64,000 nucleotides of DNA from contig CAUJGJ010000397.1 in the NCBI GenBank assembly GCA_963170055.1, positions 9,420,301 to 9,484,300 of the forward strand. Direction: 5' to 3'. The position numbers and the translations under genes are program-made. Under the pieces are notes generated by a model. It was not told the origin of the DNA, ran no database searches, and was given only the letters and a program-made list of their open reading frames with translations. Numbering within the stretch: position 1 is the stretch's first letter; the number at the start of each line of letters is the position of its first letter. This stretch comes from Halisarca cf. caerulea. Its lineage: Eukaryota > Porifera > Demospongiae > Chondrillida > Halisarcidae. Of this stretch, positions 46,913-56,950 are shown piece after piece.

Positions 46913-48066
46913 CCTTTTAACGCCCGCATTTTTATGTCATCATTTACCCCTTAAGGCTGATTAGCCTAAAAAGTGGCGCAAGCTTTGCGAAACGATTTTT
47001 TGTATTTACAAAGAGCGTGAACGTTGCCAAATGTTATATTTCGGTTATATCTTATCTCAAAGATCTTCTCCAGCAAAAAGCTTCCCTTCGCTAACCAACA
47101 AAGTGAAATTCGTATGCATTTTACTCACACACTTACTCGTCAGTTTGAATAGTAGCATTTAGCTACGTAACGCCTTTTTTGGGCCTGCTTTGCATAGAAA
47201 ATGGTCACAATTGTCTTTACATATTCTACTGCATACTATTATATGCCTAGAAAACCGTTACAATGCAAATTGTTACACTAACAAGTAATTCGAGTTAAAA
47301 ACTCGTGGGGGCTGCCGCCCCACGCACTCGAATCACTTGCAAAGCATTGGAGGGTAAGTGCACAGCTGAACATTCATTAAACATACTGTTTATTGTAACT
47401 GGACGATTGTTTTGAAAACAATTGCCATATTTGGCAATTGTTTTCAAAACAATTCCTATAACTCATTTCTGTATAAATTCATACTTCTCTATAACTATTA
47501 TATAAATTCTCTATTATAAGACTTTTCTTCAAATCCATATTATATATATATATCGGACGAGTGTTACACACCGGAAGTCCAAATGAAAACAATATAGGGG
47601 CTGCCTGCGGCAGCCCCTAAAAACAATAACAGTGCAAAATCTACACGGAGACACGTCGGACGAACTTTATTGCGAATCTTGCTGTCCAGAACGGCGTATT
47701 ACTCTTCGTCCAGTGGACTGTTTAAGGATTTACTGCAGGTAGCTCCTATTCAGCCGAAAAAACAGACTACACAACCAATGAATATTACCGATCTTCAAGC
47801 AGCCATTTTACTTGTTTGTATATCTTTGTAAACTGTTTGTATAATTGCGTGACTTTATGATCACTTGTGTTTTTAGTACAATCTTTAGAGCTTTCTGTAC
47901 TGTTTATAGCTAAGGGTATGGCGTTAAAAATTGGCAGTTTTATTAAGCTTCCTTCACTCTATCTAGTCATATAAATTTCTTCGTGATTGCGCAATATAGG
48001 CAACCCGCGGGACTTAATGATATTCAGAGTTTAGAGCCACTAAATAGGCTAACGGGCCTCAAGAGG
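46913..48066. mobile_element. piggyBac-like non-autonomous element, TTAA-flanked, containing A6
   Basis: TTAA occurs at 46909-46912 and 48067-48070. The ends are CCTTTTAACGCCCG and (inverse) CCTCTTGAGGCCCG. A subterminal TAGCCTA(A/T)(A/T)(A/T)AGTGGC is shared. D1 and D3 show the uninterrupted site (GCAATCAAGAACCATTC). No transposase. Confidence 0.8.
47282..47618 (+). mobile_element. A6: complete family A element, 337 bp
   Basis: It starts CAAGTAATTCGAGTT after TAA. The nested hairpin GTGGGG-GCTGCC-GCCCCAC is followed by the central palindrome, a short (TA)n and ACTTTCCGG-like block, and the 3' hairpin AGGGGCTGCC-TGC-GGCAGCCCCT (47596-47618). AAAAAC follows. Confidence 0.9.
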
Positions 48067-48612
48067 TTAAGAGCCATTTGCGCAAAGGTATTCACACAAA
48101 TTCCACGAAATTGGTATCTGAAGCCTAGGTACTTCACTAAAGTATCCAAACAATAACAGAATCATATGATAATATCAAGAGTTACCCTATTAATAGTGAT
48201 GGTGAGAGGATTTTACAATAAAATAATACGAAGATCAATTAAAATGACTATAACTCACCCATAATCGTTTGCAAACAAAGATCATTTAATCAGAATCAAA
48301 AAACATTAGTGTCCAACTTCCTTCACTGAGAAAAACTAAAAACAAGTAATTCGAATTAAAAACTCGTGGGGGCTGCCGCCCCACGCACTCGAATCACTTG
48401 CAAAGCATTGGAGAATAAGTGCACAGCTGAACATTCATTGAACATACTGTTTATTGTAACTGGACAATTGTTTTGAAAACAATTGCCATATTTGGCAATT
48501 GTTTTCAAAACAATTCCTATAACTCATTTCTGTATAAATTCATACTTCTCTATTACTATTATATAAATTCTCTATTATAAGACTTTTCTTCAAATCCATA
48601 TTATATATATAT

Positions 48613-51486
48613 CAGGGTTTCTTTCAGGAAATATGTCAAGGAGGGCAAAATTCAGTTATGAAGAATATATGGGGGGCAAGTCAAGAAGCATACTATGATA
48701 TAGAATGTGGAGCGATGCTGTGATATAGAACATTGATGTCGTATGTACATTATGTATGATGGGAAATCTTGTAGACAATGCAGCTGCATGCTATATAGAA
48801 AGATTTTATAGAATCCACTTAAGAACATTTGTGACCTCTATGTTCCCTCTACAGGCAGCTGTATGTAATTGTCACCTCCATGCATGATTCACAAAATTAA
48901 GATGACAGGAAATTAGTCTCTATCCCATGCTACTGTGTGGAAGAAACAACAGAGACACAATTTCCTGTAATGGATGGATTATAAGGCAGTAGCACAAGCC
49001 TGCTACTAGTTGTAGTTATAGTTGGCGGTGAATCAGAGACAAGGTGTTCATGTATGGATATCCGTTCTTTCTTGAGTGCAAGTTCTTCGAAGTCATCAGC
49101 ATCAATTTGCAGTGATAGTGGAGATGAATCAGGAAATTCTGAAAGTGAGCACTTAGAAATAAGCCCTGCTAAAAAGCTGTGCACCAGTTCCACTTCTGAC
49201 AACTTGAAGGAATGCTATGACAAATCCCGTTCACATTCAAGTGAGCGGAAATACAACAAGAAATGGGAAGAGGAATTTAGTTGGCTAGAATATGATGAAG
49301 ATTACCAAGGAGCTTTTTGTAAGATCTGCAGGAAACGGGGAAGTGGCGGAACGTGGATTACTAAGCCATTTACCAATTGGAAGAAGGCAACAGAAAAGAT
49401 GAGGGCCCACGCAAAAAGTGGCATACATATTCAATCTTGTGAAGTGGAGCTATTAACAGCCAGAGCACAGGTAGATGGATCTATTATCCAACAACTACAA
49501 CATGCAGGTGATAAAGAGAAGAAGAAGAACCAGTTGGCAATCAAAGCCCTTCTACGTTGCACCCACTTCCTTACTCGACAACACATAGCTCATACAACTA
49601 ACTTCGGGGAACTAGTTGATTTAATAGTTAAATGCAGTGGTGAAGATCTCAAACAGTTCATTGAAAGTGCTGGTAGGAATACTATGTACACATCAAAAGA
49701 TTCTGTTGTAGAATTTGTAGAAGCAATAGGCCTATGGGTGGAAGAAGCTCTCGTAAAACGTATCCAGCAAGCTCCTTTCTATAGCCTGATGGCAGATGAG
49801 TGCACAGACATCTCAACTGTGGAGGAGCTATCCATCTTTTGTCGTTGGGTTGAAGATGGAGTGCCCGTAGAGCACTTCTTAGAGATTGTTCGTCTGAAGA
49901 AAGCTGATGCCAAGACTATTTATTCTTCTCTGGTAGATTGCTTGAAGCAAAAGAAAATACAGCTTGGCAAGATTGTGGGAATGGGATTTGATGGAGCAGC
50001 AACATTTTCTGGGAAGAAGACTGGAGTTCAGAGTCTGCTGAAGAAACATTCTCCTCATGCCATTTTTGTACACTGTCATTGTCATCTGCTTCAGCTTGCC
50101 TGTGTTCAAGCTGCTAATCGTACAACAGGGATAAAACACATGTATACAACTTTGTCTACTTTATGGAAATTCTTTCACTATTCTCCGAAGCGTACAGAAG
50201 GTTTGAAGGAGATACAACGTGTCCTTAATCTCCCTGAACTCAAAATTATCAAGCCCTCGGACACAAGATGGTTATCACATGAACGTTGCGTTAAAGCAGT
50301 GAAGCAAAACTACTGTGCAATAGTGGTTGCTCTCAATAACATCTATGAACAGACACATGAACCCGAAGCCCTGGGTATTAGCAAAGTTCTCTGTAAGCAA
50401 TCTTCTGTGTCAGCCATTTATCTGTTGGACTACATTCTACCACAGGTGGCAAAGCTGAGTAAGGGCTTACAAACAGTAAAACTTGATTTAGCTGTTGTTT
50501 CTGGATTAGTGGAGTCCACCCTTTATTCACTTGGTGATGCTTTGTTGCCCGAAGCAAATTGGGTACTGGAGTTGCTTGATGAGTGTGAACAACTAAAAGA
50601 AGCTACTGGGATCAGCATGGCCATGGCAAATATCACTTCTTTTCAAGAAACTGTTGCTAAGCCATTTGTTATTGACTTGAAAGACAATATTGCCAGTCGT
50701 TTTTCTTCACAAGACATTATCTCTTCATTTACTATTTTCAATCCCAAGAAGGTACCAACTACAGCCTCTGATGATTTACTATCTTATGGTGAGGAAGCTG
50801 TGAAGTTACTGATAAGTCATTATGGAGTCGACAAGCAAGCTGAGACAATACAGGGTGAAGAATGTGTAAAGCCATCCATGATTTCATCTGAAATACACAC
50901 AGAGTGGAAAACATTTCGACGCTATGTTTCCAAAAAGCCAGAAGAAACCATGTCCTCACAGCTTAAAGAGTTGACAAGCAATGCAATGCTTACAACCATG
51001 TTCCCAAATTTAAGCACTCTTGCCAATATCTGCCTGACCATCCCTGTTACCACTGCTGCTGTAGAAAGGAGTTTCTCACAGATGAAACTCATTAAAACAA
51101 GATTACGAAGCCGCATTGGAGAAAAAAGCCTTTCATATTTGATGAAAATTGCTATCGAGTCACCTGAAAGCCTCTCTGAAGATGACCTTGACAGTATAAT
51201 CGAAATATGGAAGAGGAAGCCTAGAAGAATAGCAGTTTAATTAACTCTATACCAATGTGTACTAAAACAGCTTATCCTAGTGTGTTTTACGTAAAACAGT
51301 GTGTATGATGCAAATGTTCATCTCAATAGATAATGATTGACTCAGTGTAATGATCCTGTTCTGAACATATTAAATATTAACATGATACCATATTTAAAAA
51401 TATTAACATTAAAAATTTTCAAGGGGGGGCAAAAAATTTCCAAGGGGGGCAAATGCCCCCCCTGCCCCCCCCTAAAAGAAACCCTG
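48613..51486 (+). mobile_element. Complete hAT transposon, 2874 bp
   Basis: The ends are CAGGGTTTCTTT and its perfect 12-bp inverse. G/C-rich subterminal runs (GGGGGGCA) lie near both ends. The flanks are (TA)n on both sides. Their phase allows only an odd-length duplication, and 5 bp (TATAT) agrees with the 5-bp TAATG of element J. One 728-aa transposase frame is intact, so this is a candidate active element. Confidence 0.9.
49054..51240 (+). CDS. hAT transposase with DUF4371-like core (ZNF862-like), 728 aa
   Basis: A single unbroken frame. Residues 1-60 are Ser/acidic. A TTF/BED-like zinc finger follows (FCKICRKRG...MRAHAKSGIH, about residues 90-130). The catalytic core has FYSLMADECTDISTVEELSIF (first Asp, about residue 245) and GMGFDGAATFSG (second Asp). 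HCHCHLLQLACVQA and SDTRWLSHE follow, the latter typical of the hAT insertion region. The C-terminus carries the hATC dimerisation motif TTAAVERSFSQMKLIKTRLR. The length fits autonomous members. In many animals the same domain set is annotated as zinc finger protein 862-like. Confidence 0.93.
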   Translation: MDIRSFLSASSSKSSASICSDSGDESGNSESEHLEISPAKKLCTSSTSDNLKECYDKSRSHSSERKYNKKWEEEFSWLEYDEDYQGAFCKICRKRGSGGTWITKPFTNWKKATEKMRAHAKSGIHIQSCEVELLTARAQVDGSIIQQLQHAGDKEKKKNQLAIKALLRCTHFLTRQHIAHTTNFGELVDLIVKCSGEDLKQFIESAGRNTMYTSKDSVVEFVEAIGLWVEEALVKRIQQAPFYSLMADECTDISTVEELSIFCRWVEDGVPVEHFLEIVRLKKADAKTIYSSLVDCLKQKKIQLGKIVGMGFDGAATFSGKKTGVQSLLKKHSPHAIFVHCHCHLLQLACVQAANRTTGIKHMYTTLSTLWKFFHYSPKRTEGLKEIQRVLNLPELKIIKPSDTRWLSHERCVKAVKQNYCAIVVALNNIYEQTHEPEALGISKVLCKQSSVSAIYLLDYILPQVAKLSKGLQTVKLDLAVVSGLVESTLYSLGDALLPEANWVLELLDECEQLKEATGISMAMANITSFQETVAKPFVIDLKDNIASRFSSQDIISSFTIFNPKKVPTTASDDLLSYGEEAVKLLISHYGVDKQAETIQGEECVKPSMISSEIHTEWKTFRRYVSKKPEETMSSQLKELTSNAMLTTMFPNLSTLANICLTIPVTTAAVERSFSQMKLIKTRLRSRIGEKSLSYLMKIAIESPESLSEDDLDSIIEIWKRKPRRIAV

Positions 51487-52214
51487 TATATATATATATA
51501 TCGGACGAGCGTTACACACCGGAAGTCCAAATGAAAACAATATAGGGGCTGCCTGCGGCAGCCCCTAAAAAAAGACGAAACAAACTTTGATATCGAAACT
51601 ATAACAGTAACATAGCAAATTTTCATGCACGCAACCAACTTGAAATGATACGTAATGTCATCAATGTCACATTAAAATGGCAGTTTTGAACTTGTTTCAA
51701 AAAGAATGTAGAATTTGCACGTCTAGATGGCCCTTCTTTGTGATGAAGACTGCAAAAACTATTTCAAAATACCCTTGTGCATTTGTTTATTCTGAGTGGA
51801 GAAAATATAACCAGGTACGCAAAAGATATAAGCATTTTCATGGCTTAATTTTCACTATTTTACAGCGGAAAAGTTTGGTTATATCTATGGCATTTGGGGT
51901 TACATATTTTCCGCTCAGAAATACCTTATGCAGCCGACTTTACTCTTCAATTTGATACTAGTTTTGCCTCTATTGAAGCACTTCTAGACGTGCGGACATC
52001 GACATTTACTGCAAAAACAGTTTTTTCTAGATTCTTATTTACTTATATTTGCATACAATATGGGGTTGTTTTCTTGGTTTAATGTTTCGACAATAAGCAT
52101 TAAAATGTGTAGAAGATTTAAAATGAGCCAGAAATTATATCTGCGAGTCAAAATCGTGATGTATTTGTCACCCCTTTTGGGCGGCAGCCATTTTTTTAGT
52201 TTTTTTAAAATCCG

Positions 52215-52520
52215 CTATAATGAATGAGCCTGTGCCCTCCGGAGAATAGACCAAGTCTTTTTATAGAGTTTGTATCTCTTCACTATGTTGCCAGGGTTAG
52301 GAGTTGATGACCCTTTGATGAAGCTTGGCCTAAATGCTGGGTCAGCAATGCAAGGATCACAGAAACAGCTTATGCAGACTTGCATCAAATTCTGTACTCC
52401 TCCTAGCACAAAAACATTGTCCTTGACCTTTTGAGGCCTAGACTGTGACAGTTGATCATCGTTAGTCACTGCACGGATTCTTCCAGCCACAGCAAGGTTT
52501 ACGCCCTGAAAAAGCTGCAC
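52215..52520 (-). other. Unrecognised 101-aa minus-strand frame, partly in D2
   Basis: The frame contains LVAVAGRIRAV-like sequence and VQNLMQVCISCFCDPCIADP. Only the part above 52236 is outside D2. If D2 is removed it continues as RRVGLWNFLQYKEKRED into 46606 and below. I do not know the family and it may be chance. Confidence 0.3.
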
Positions 52521-52798
52521 GTTCGAAAATGATTGGTCCTAAATCTGTCTGTAATCTGTAAATTTTCGAACATTTCAGCTTGATAGAAAATGATTTTGAG
52601 AGAAGGAGGCCAGACCACTTTGTTGGATGCTTTTCAAATTCAAGATACGACAGCCATGTTTATTTTCACACATGGTGCATTATCGCTTTTATACCATCCT
52701 CGAAAGTATGATCTGGAAAACGCGAGAGCTTGCAATGGAACATGTGGAATCACATAAATGAGCACCTTCATAATCACTGTCCACGTTTAAAGTGAAAT
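52521..52798. other. Unassigned stretch
   Basis: No gene, tandem repeat or inverted repeat recognised. Confidence 0.4.
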
Positions 52799-53445
52799 GG
52801 TTGCTTAAAGAAGGTTTCCACTGCAGTTGAGAAGGAACGAAATCAAATCTTGTAAAAAAACTTGAATCCGTGTGACTACCTGACTAAAAAATCAATGTAC
52901 CCACCTAGAAACAAAGGCTCAAACAAAAGAGGGCTGAAGTTGATCATCAAACGTTTGGCCTTCTACACATATGCCTAGTCTTGCATAGCCATTTCGATGA
53001 TCTGAAAATGGCTGTTCTGATGAATGTATAGGATCTGCCTTAAGCAACACCTGCACTTTAGAAGTGTAGGTGTTGCTTAAAACCTACAAAAGGCACTTTG
53101 TGCCAACAATCAGAACTCGCTGGTGAAAGATAAGACCACTGGACCCTTTGTGGCGACCTGTAAAACAATAAGAATAAGAAGAATAAATTTAAAATGGTAT
53201 TGGTGTTGCGGAGCCATACATTGCTGTCTAAGATTTCTAAGATCTGTGAAGAAATTGACCTACGAAGGGTTTTAACTACTTTGTCTTGTAGGTAGTGTGA
53301 AAAAGCACCGATATCACTTCAAAATGCTTCTAACTATACTGTATTGTTAGTTTTCAGGCAAAAACTAAATTTGCGCTATTGTATGGTGGCCATGTTTTAT
53401 CGATGTCAATCCTGCATATGGAGTGTTACCGTACTCCATAATAGG
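52799..53445 (+). mobile_element. C2: uninterrupted copy of repeat C
   Basis: It matches C1 (reverse orientation) from GGTTGCTTAAAGAAGGTTTC to the hairpin ATGGAGTGTTACCGTACTCC. At about 53250 the sequence GATCTGTGAAGAAATT stands where C1 has the TTAA-flanked piggyBac-3. An internal small inverted pair (AAGCAACACCTGCAC/GTGTAGGTGTTGCTT) lies at 53042-53078. Non-coding. Confidence 0.72.
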
Positions 53446-53919
53446 TAAACATTAGTTTTAATATTTTTAGATTTACCACAGTAATTTTTGGAATTTTATA
53501 TTAGTCATAATTTTGGAATTTTATATTAGTCATAATTTGCTATATACATGGTACCTTATGAAACAACAACGCATCATTTTGCTTCACATTGTATATAAAT
53601 TTGAGAAACCAACTAGACCTGTTTTTAACATGAAATTTTTCAATTTGCTGAAGTTTCTGATTTTATGGCCATAGATCATTACACAACACCAATGAATATG
53701 ATTAATACATACCAAATCACTGTAAGAGGAAAGACTTGGTGTTTTTCTGTGAGACTAAGAGATGCTCCGGTTGACTGACGTGAATAAGAGAAGGAAATGA
53801 GCATAGTAGTGATGCACGCGGAATGAAGCACAAACACGTGTTTCAGCACTTGGTAGAAATTGATACAGCAAAGAATTGACAATAAACTAACTCAATAAAA
53901 TCCCTTTGATGGCAGTCAA
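53446..53919. other. AT-rich unassigned stretch with a tandem duplication
   Basis: TTTTGGAATTTTATATTAGT followed by CATAA is present twice in tandem at about 53487-53540. Nothing else recognised. Confidence 0.6.
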
Positions 53920-55728
53920 TGCAGGTATGTTATGTCCGATTTATGGGCATAAAACAAAATGGTGTTGCCTTCATGGTCTTTAAATATTCAACATGGTTTC
54001 TGTTTGAATGTGAGTAGATGTTCTAGAAACACCTTTTACCACATCTACAACATTTATGCTTAGTATCTGAATCACTAAAAAGATAATACGAAGGTTATAG
54101 GTTTTGTATGCCGAGTTTTTATCTTATTTTATCTGAAACAAGCGACCACACTTTACGGGCACATCAACCAAATGGCCACCTCTATTGGTGCTGGGAAACC
54201 ATTTGTTCTCACCCATGATTAGGAACAGGAGATTGTATATTACTGCCAGGTGCTGCAGAAACTAGGATTTGCCATCATGAAAGACAGTGTTACGTCTATT
54301 GTCTGTCAGTACCTTTCTGACATACAGTGCCCTAACCCTTTTGTTAACAGTGTTCCAGGCAAGAAATGATGGTCACTTTTTCTCGAACGGTGGCCAACAT
54401 TAGTTCAGAGGAAGCACCAGCATTTACCCAAACAAAGAGCACTGGCAGGAAACCCTACTGCTGTACAATAATATTTTTCTAAAGTACAAGCACTACTAGA
54501 AAGGCTGGACATAGTTGATGTAGATGACCTAGCAAAGAGATTGTGGAATTGTGATGAAAGTGGAATTTCAACAGCAGTTGCCTCCAATGCAGTATTGGCC
54601 AGACTTGGCTCCCGATGGGTCCATGAAACTGGTGGTGGATCAGGATGTGAAATGATCACTATTCTTGGTCATGGGTTGGCAGCTGGGGACAGGTTACCCA
54701 CTTACATACTGTACAAAAGGAAGCATCTCTATTCTACCTGGACATTCAACAGACCAGTAGGGGCAGTCTACTCTTGCAGTGACTCGGGCTGGATGGAGCG
54801 AAGTAACTTTAAGAGTTGGTTCAGCAAAAGCTTCCTTCCTGCTGTGGACAGCATTGTCAAGGACGGTCCAATAGTACTATTCTTGGATGGCCACCACTCG
54901 CATCTTGGAATAGACTTTATCGAGCTTGCACGTTCGCACAACATCCACCCATTCTGCTTGCCTGCACACACAAGCCATTTCCTACAGCCTCTTGATGTAG
55001 GAGTATATGGCCCAATGAAGAAGACATGGAAGGGAGTTTTAAAAGAATACAAGACTGCAACACGTGCTTCAAATGTCACCAAGCAAGTTTTCCCTTCTTT
55101 TGTGAAGACGTTGTGGGAAAGATCATTGCAAGCTAGTCATTTGCAGGCTGGATTTCGTGAATGCGGTTTGTGGCCATTTAATCCAAGTGCCATTCCAGCT
55201 TACAAGATGGCCCCATCCCTGGATCTTAATAGCACATCGGAGACATCACCAGTTACTGCAACTGAGGCACCATTGTGGACAGAGTTAAGGTCATTTTTTG
55301 TACAGCATCTCGAACCAAAAGAGGTGGGACCACAGATGAAACGACAACGGGCCATTCATGCTACTGAAGATGCTCTAACCAATGAAGATGTCATTGCATC
55401 ATTATGCACTAACAACCCAGGACCATCACGAAAAAGAAAGGCCACTGCAAACACAACAGGCAGCAAGCGATCCAGGCCGCAAAAAGCTACAGGTCAGTTG
55501 GCACCCAAGACACCATCACATGCACTTGACAAGGATGACTCAGAAAAGGACTGTGATCACTGTTTTTCATGTGGAAAGCAGTATCATGATGGACAGGAAA
55601 ACATATGGGTCGGCTGTGACACTAGCTACAGATGGTACCACATTCAGTGTGCAGGCTTCAAGAGTATTCCCAAGGGAGATTTTGTTTGCCACATTTGTAA
55701 GGGAAGATCTTGCCAAGTCCAAGCTTAA
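53920..55728 (+). mobile_element. F2: pogo/Tigger-like element, right end not found
   Basis: The left end GCAGGTATGTTATGTCCGAT and the next 110 bp resemble F1, which has complete ends and TA duplication. F2 contains a pogo-type transposase, and the TA target of F1 is the pogo/mariner signature, so F2 is probably a relative of the autonomous parent of F1. No matching right terminus lies before 56157. Confidence 0.6.
54130..55728 (+). pseudogene. pogo/Tigger-like DDE transposase with C-terminal PHD finger, three stops
   Basis: Frame 1 reads ATTLYGHINQMATSIGAGKP, then TAG 54220-54222, LQKLGFAIMKDSV, TGA 54367-54369, WSLFLERWP, TAA 54469-54471, and is then open to 55728. The catalytic part has LWNCDESGISTAVASNAVLA (first Asp), VLFLDGHHSHLGIDFIELAR (second Asp) and HTSHFLQPLDVGVYGPMKKT (third Asp), a DDE_1/Tigger core. 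After a basic linker (RKRKATANTTGSKRSRPQK) the last 55 residues form a PHD-type zinc finger: CDHCFSCGKQYH...WVGCD..YRWYHIQCAGF...FVCHIC. Such PHD additions could bind histone tails. The upstream HTH part is degraded. Confidence 0.88.
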
Positions 55729-56156
55729 ATGGCTCTCTCTCTGCAACATTTCTTGTGTTCTTTTATAATGTAAATGCTGTACTTTTGCTATTTCTTTTTG
55801 TCCCTTTCTTCTCGATTCAGTGCTGACTTACGATCCACGTACATGTTTACGGCATTCAGCTTGTTTCCAACAGCAAGCAAGATCCTGTGTGGGACTAGAC
55901 GTGAGGTGGAGTGGACAGATAACCCTCCATTGGGCCAGATGAGGATCCTTCTGGAGTTTTGGAAGGCTCAGAAGCTACTATAAGTGCCACCCAGAAAAGA
56001 AAAAAAGGACAAAGAGCAAAAACACAAAAGAAACAAGGAGGAAGTGCTAGTGGAAAAAGTTGCTAAGATAAGTAGGTGATTGTAAAGATACACATTTGTA
56101 TACTGTTTGGGCCAAGTGAATTTTCCGTCTAGCAGAGAGAGTTGACATACCTTGTA
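55729..56156. other. Unassigned 3' flank of the pogo-like gene
   Basis: An open frame with REVEWTDNPPLGQMRILLEFW (55900-55965) is not recognised. No TIR or repeat seen. Confidence 0.35.
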
Positions 56157-56192
56157 CCCCTTTCACATGGATCAAAATATCCGAATTTAATA

Positions 56193-56950
56193 CGCAGGTA
56201 TGTTATGTCCGATTTCTGGACATAAAACAAAATGGCGGACGTCTTCGAGGTACTATAAATTTTCGCTTCGATCTTCGTTCAAATGTAAGCAGATTTTTTG
56301 AAAATAGCTAAGATGGCATCTGACATATATACACTTGGCTTCGAAAGGGACAAAAGCTAGTTCTAACTTCTGCGAGTTGCGTGTGGTCAGTTTTCTTTAC
56401 ACCATATGGAAATATTTCAAAATACGAAAAGGCGGTGGTTAGGATCTCGGCTTTTGGACACGAAAGTAGGTTTAACAGAAAGCACAGATTGAAAACTTAC
56501 TAAATCGAATCTTGGGCGATGATCCTCCACTCCACGGCTGTTATGTCCAGGGGTTTTTGCCCAAAAACAAGGTTCGAAGCTATAAGATGTTGGACATAAA
56601 CCGAATGGAGCAACGCACATCACCCCAAGATTCGATTCTGAGGGTTTGGTCCTTTAGTAACAACATATCAAAGTTTTAAAGCTAAAAGCTGAGATTTCTA
56701 CCACCGCCTTTTTCGATAAAGTTTTCTTGTCGAAGAGAACTGTCTTTCCAGGCTAAGTCACGTGTTGTCACATGTTCCGTGAACATCTTTCTCATATACT
56801 CACGTATATGTCCCGCTTGCTAATGATATCATCACCAAAACAAACTATAGGCGTATGACAAACCCACGCGTTGCCCACTATAACGAAATTCATTTGGTGA
56901 AGCCAGATAACGCTGCACTTTTGGCTGGATTGGGACATAACATACCTGCG
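56193..56950. mobile_element. F1: TA-flanked TIR MITE, 758 bp
   Basis: CGCAGGTATGTTATGTCC and its perfect inverse form the ends. TA flanks both (56191-56192 and 56951-56952). The inside folds further: AAGGCGGTGGT near 56430 with ACCACCGCCTT near 56700, and AAATCGAATCTTGGG near 56502 with CCCAAGATTCGATT near 56625. The left 130 bp resembles F2. Non-coding. Confidence 0.88.

Larger units (their letters stand above)
48343..51566 (+). mobile_element. A7: family A element split in its (TA)n core by a hAT transposon
   Basis: The left part (48343-48612) runs from CAAGTAATTCGAATT to the (TA)n. The right part (51487-51566) goes from (TA)n to GGCAGCCCCT. Related element D3 lacks A7 and shows the original A-rich site (GAAAAACTAAACAAAACG). 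Removal of A7 without deleting any duplicate gives a close match to D3. Confidence 0.9.
46607..52234 (+). mobile_element. D2: CACTA-like element carrying two nested insertions
   Basis: The left end is CACAGGGGCATTATAGCGTA at 46607. The right end is TATAATGAATGAGCCTGTG at 52234. CC flanks both sides. Between them, sequence matching D1 and D3 is interrupted by a piggyBac-like MITE at TTAA (46913-48066) and by A7 (48343-51566). Without these D2 is about 1.25 kb and non-coding. Confidence 0.83.

Noticed and set aside
48604..48612. 8-bp duplication TATATATA for the hAT element
   Set aside because: The flanks are out of phase for an even-length duplicate. Only odd lengths fit, and the repeat context makes the exact length ambiguous.
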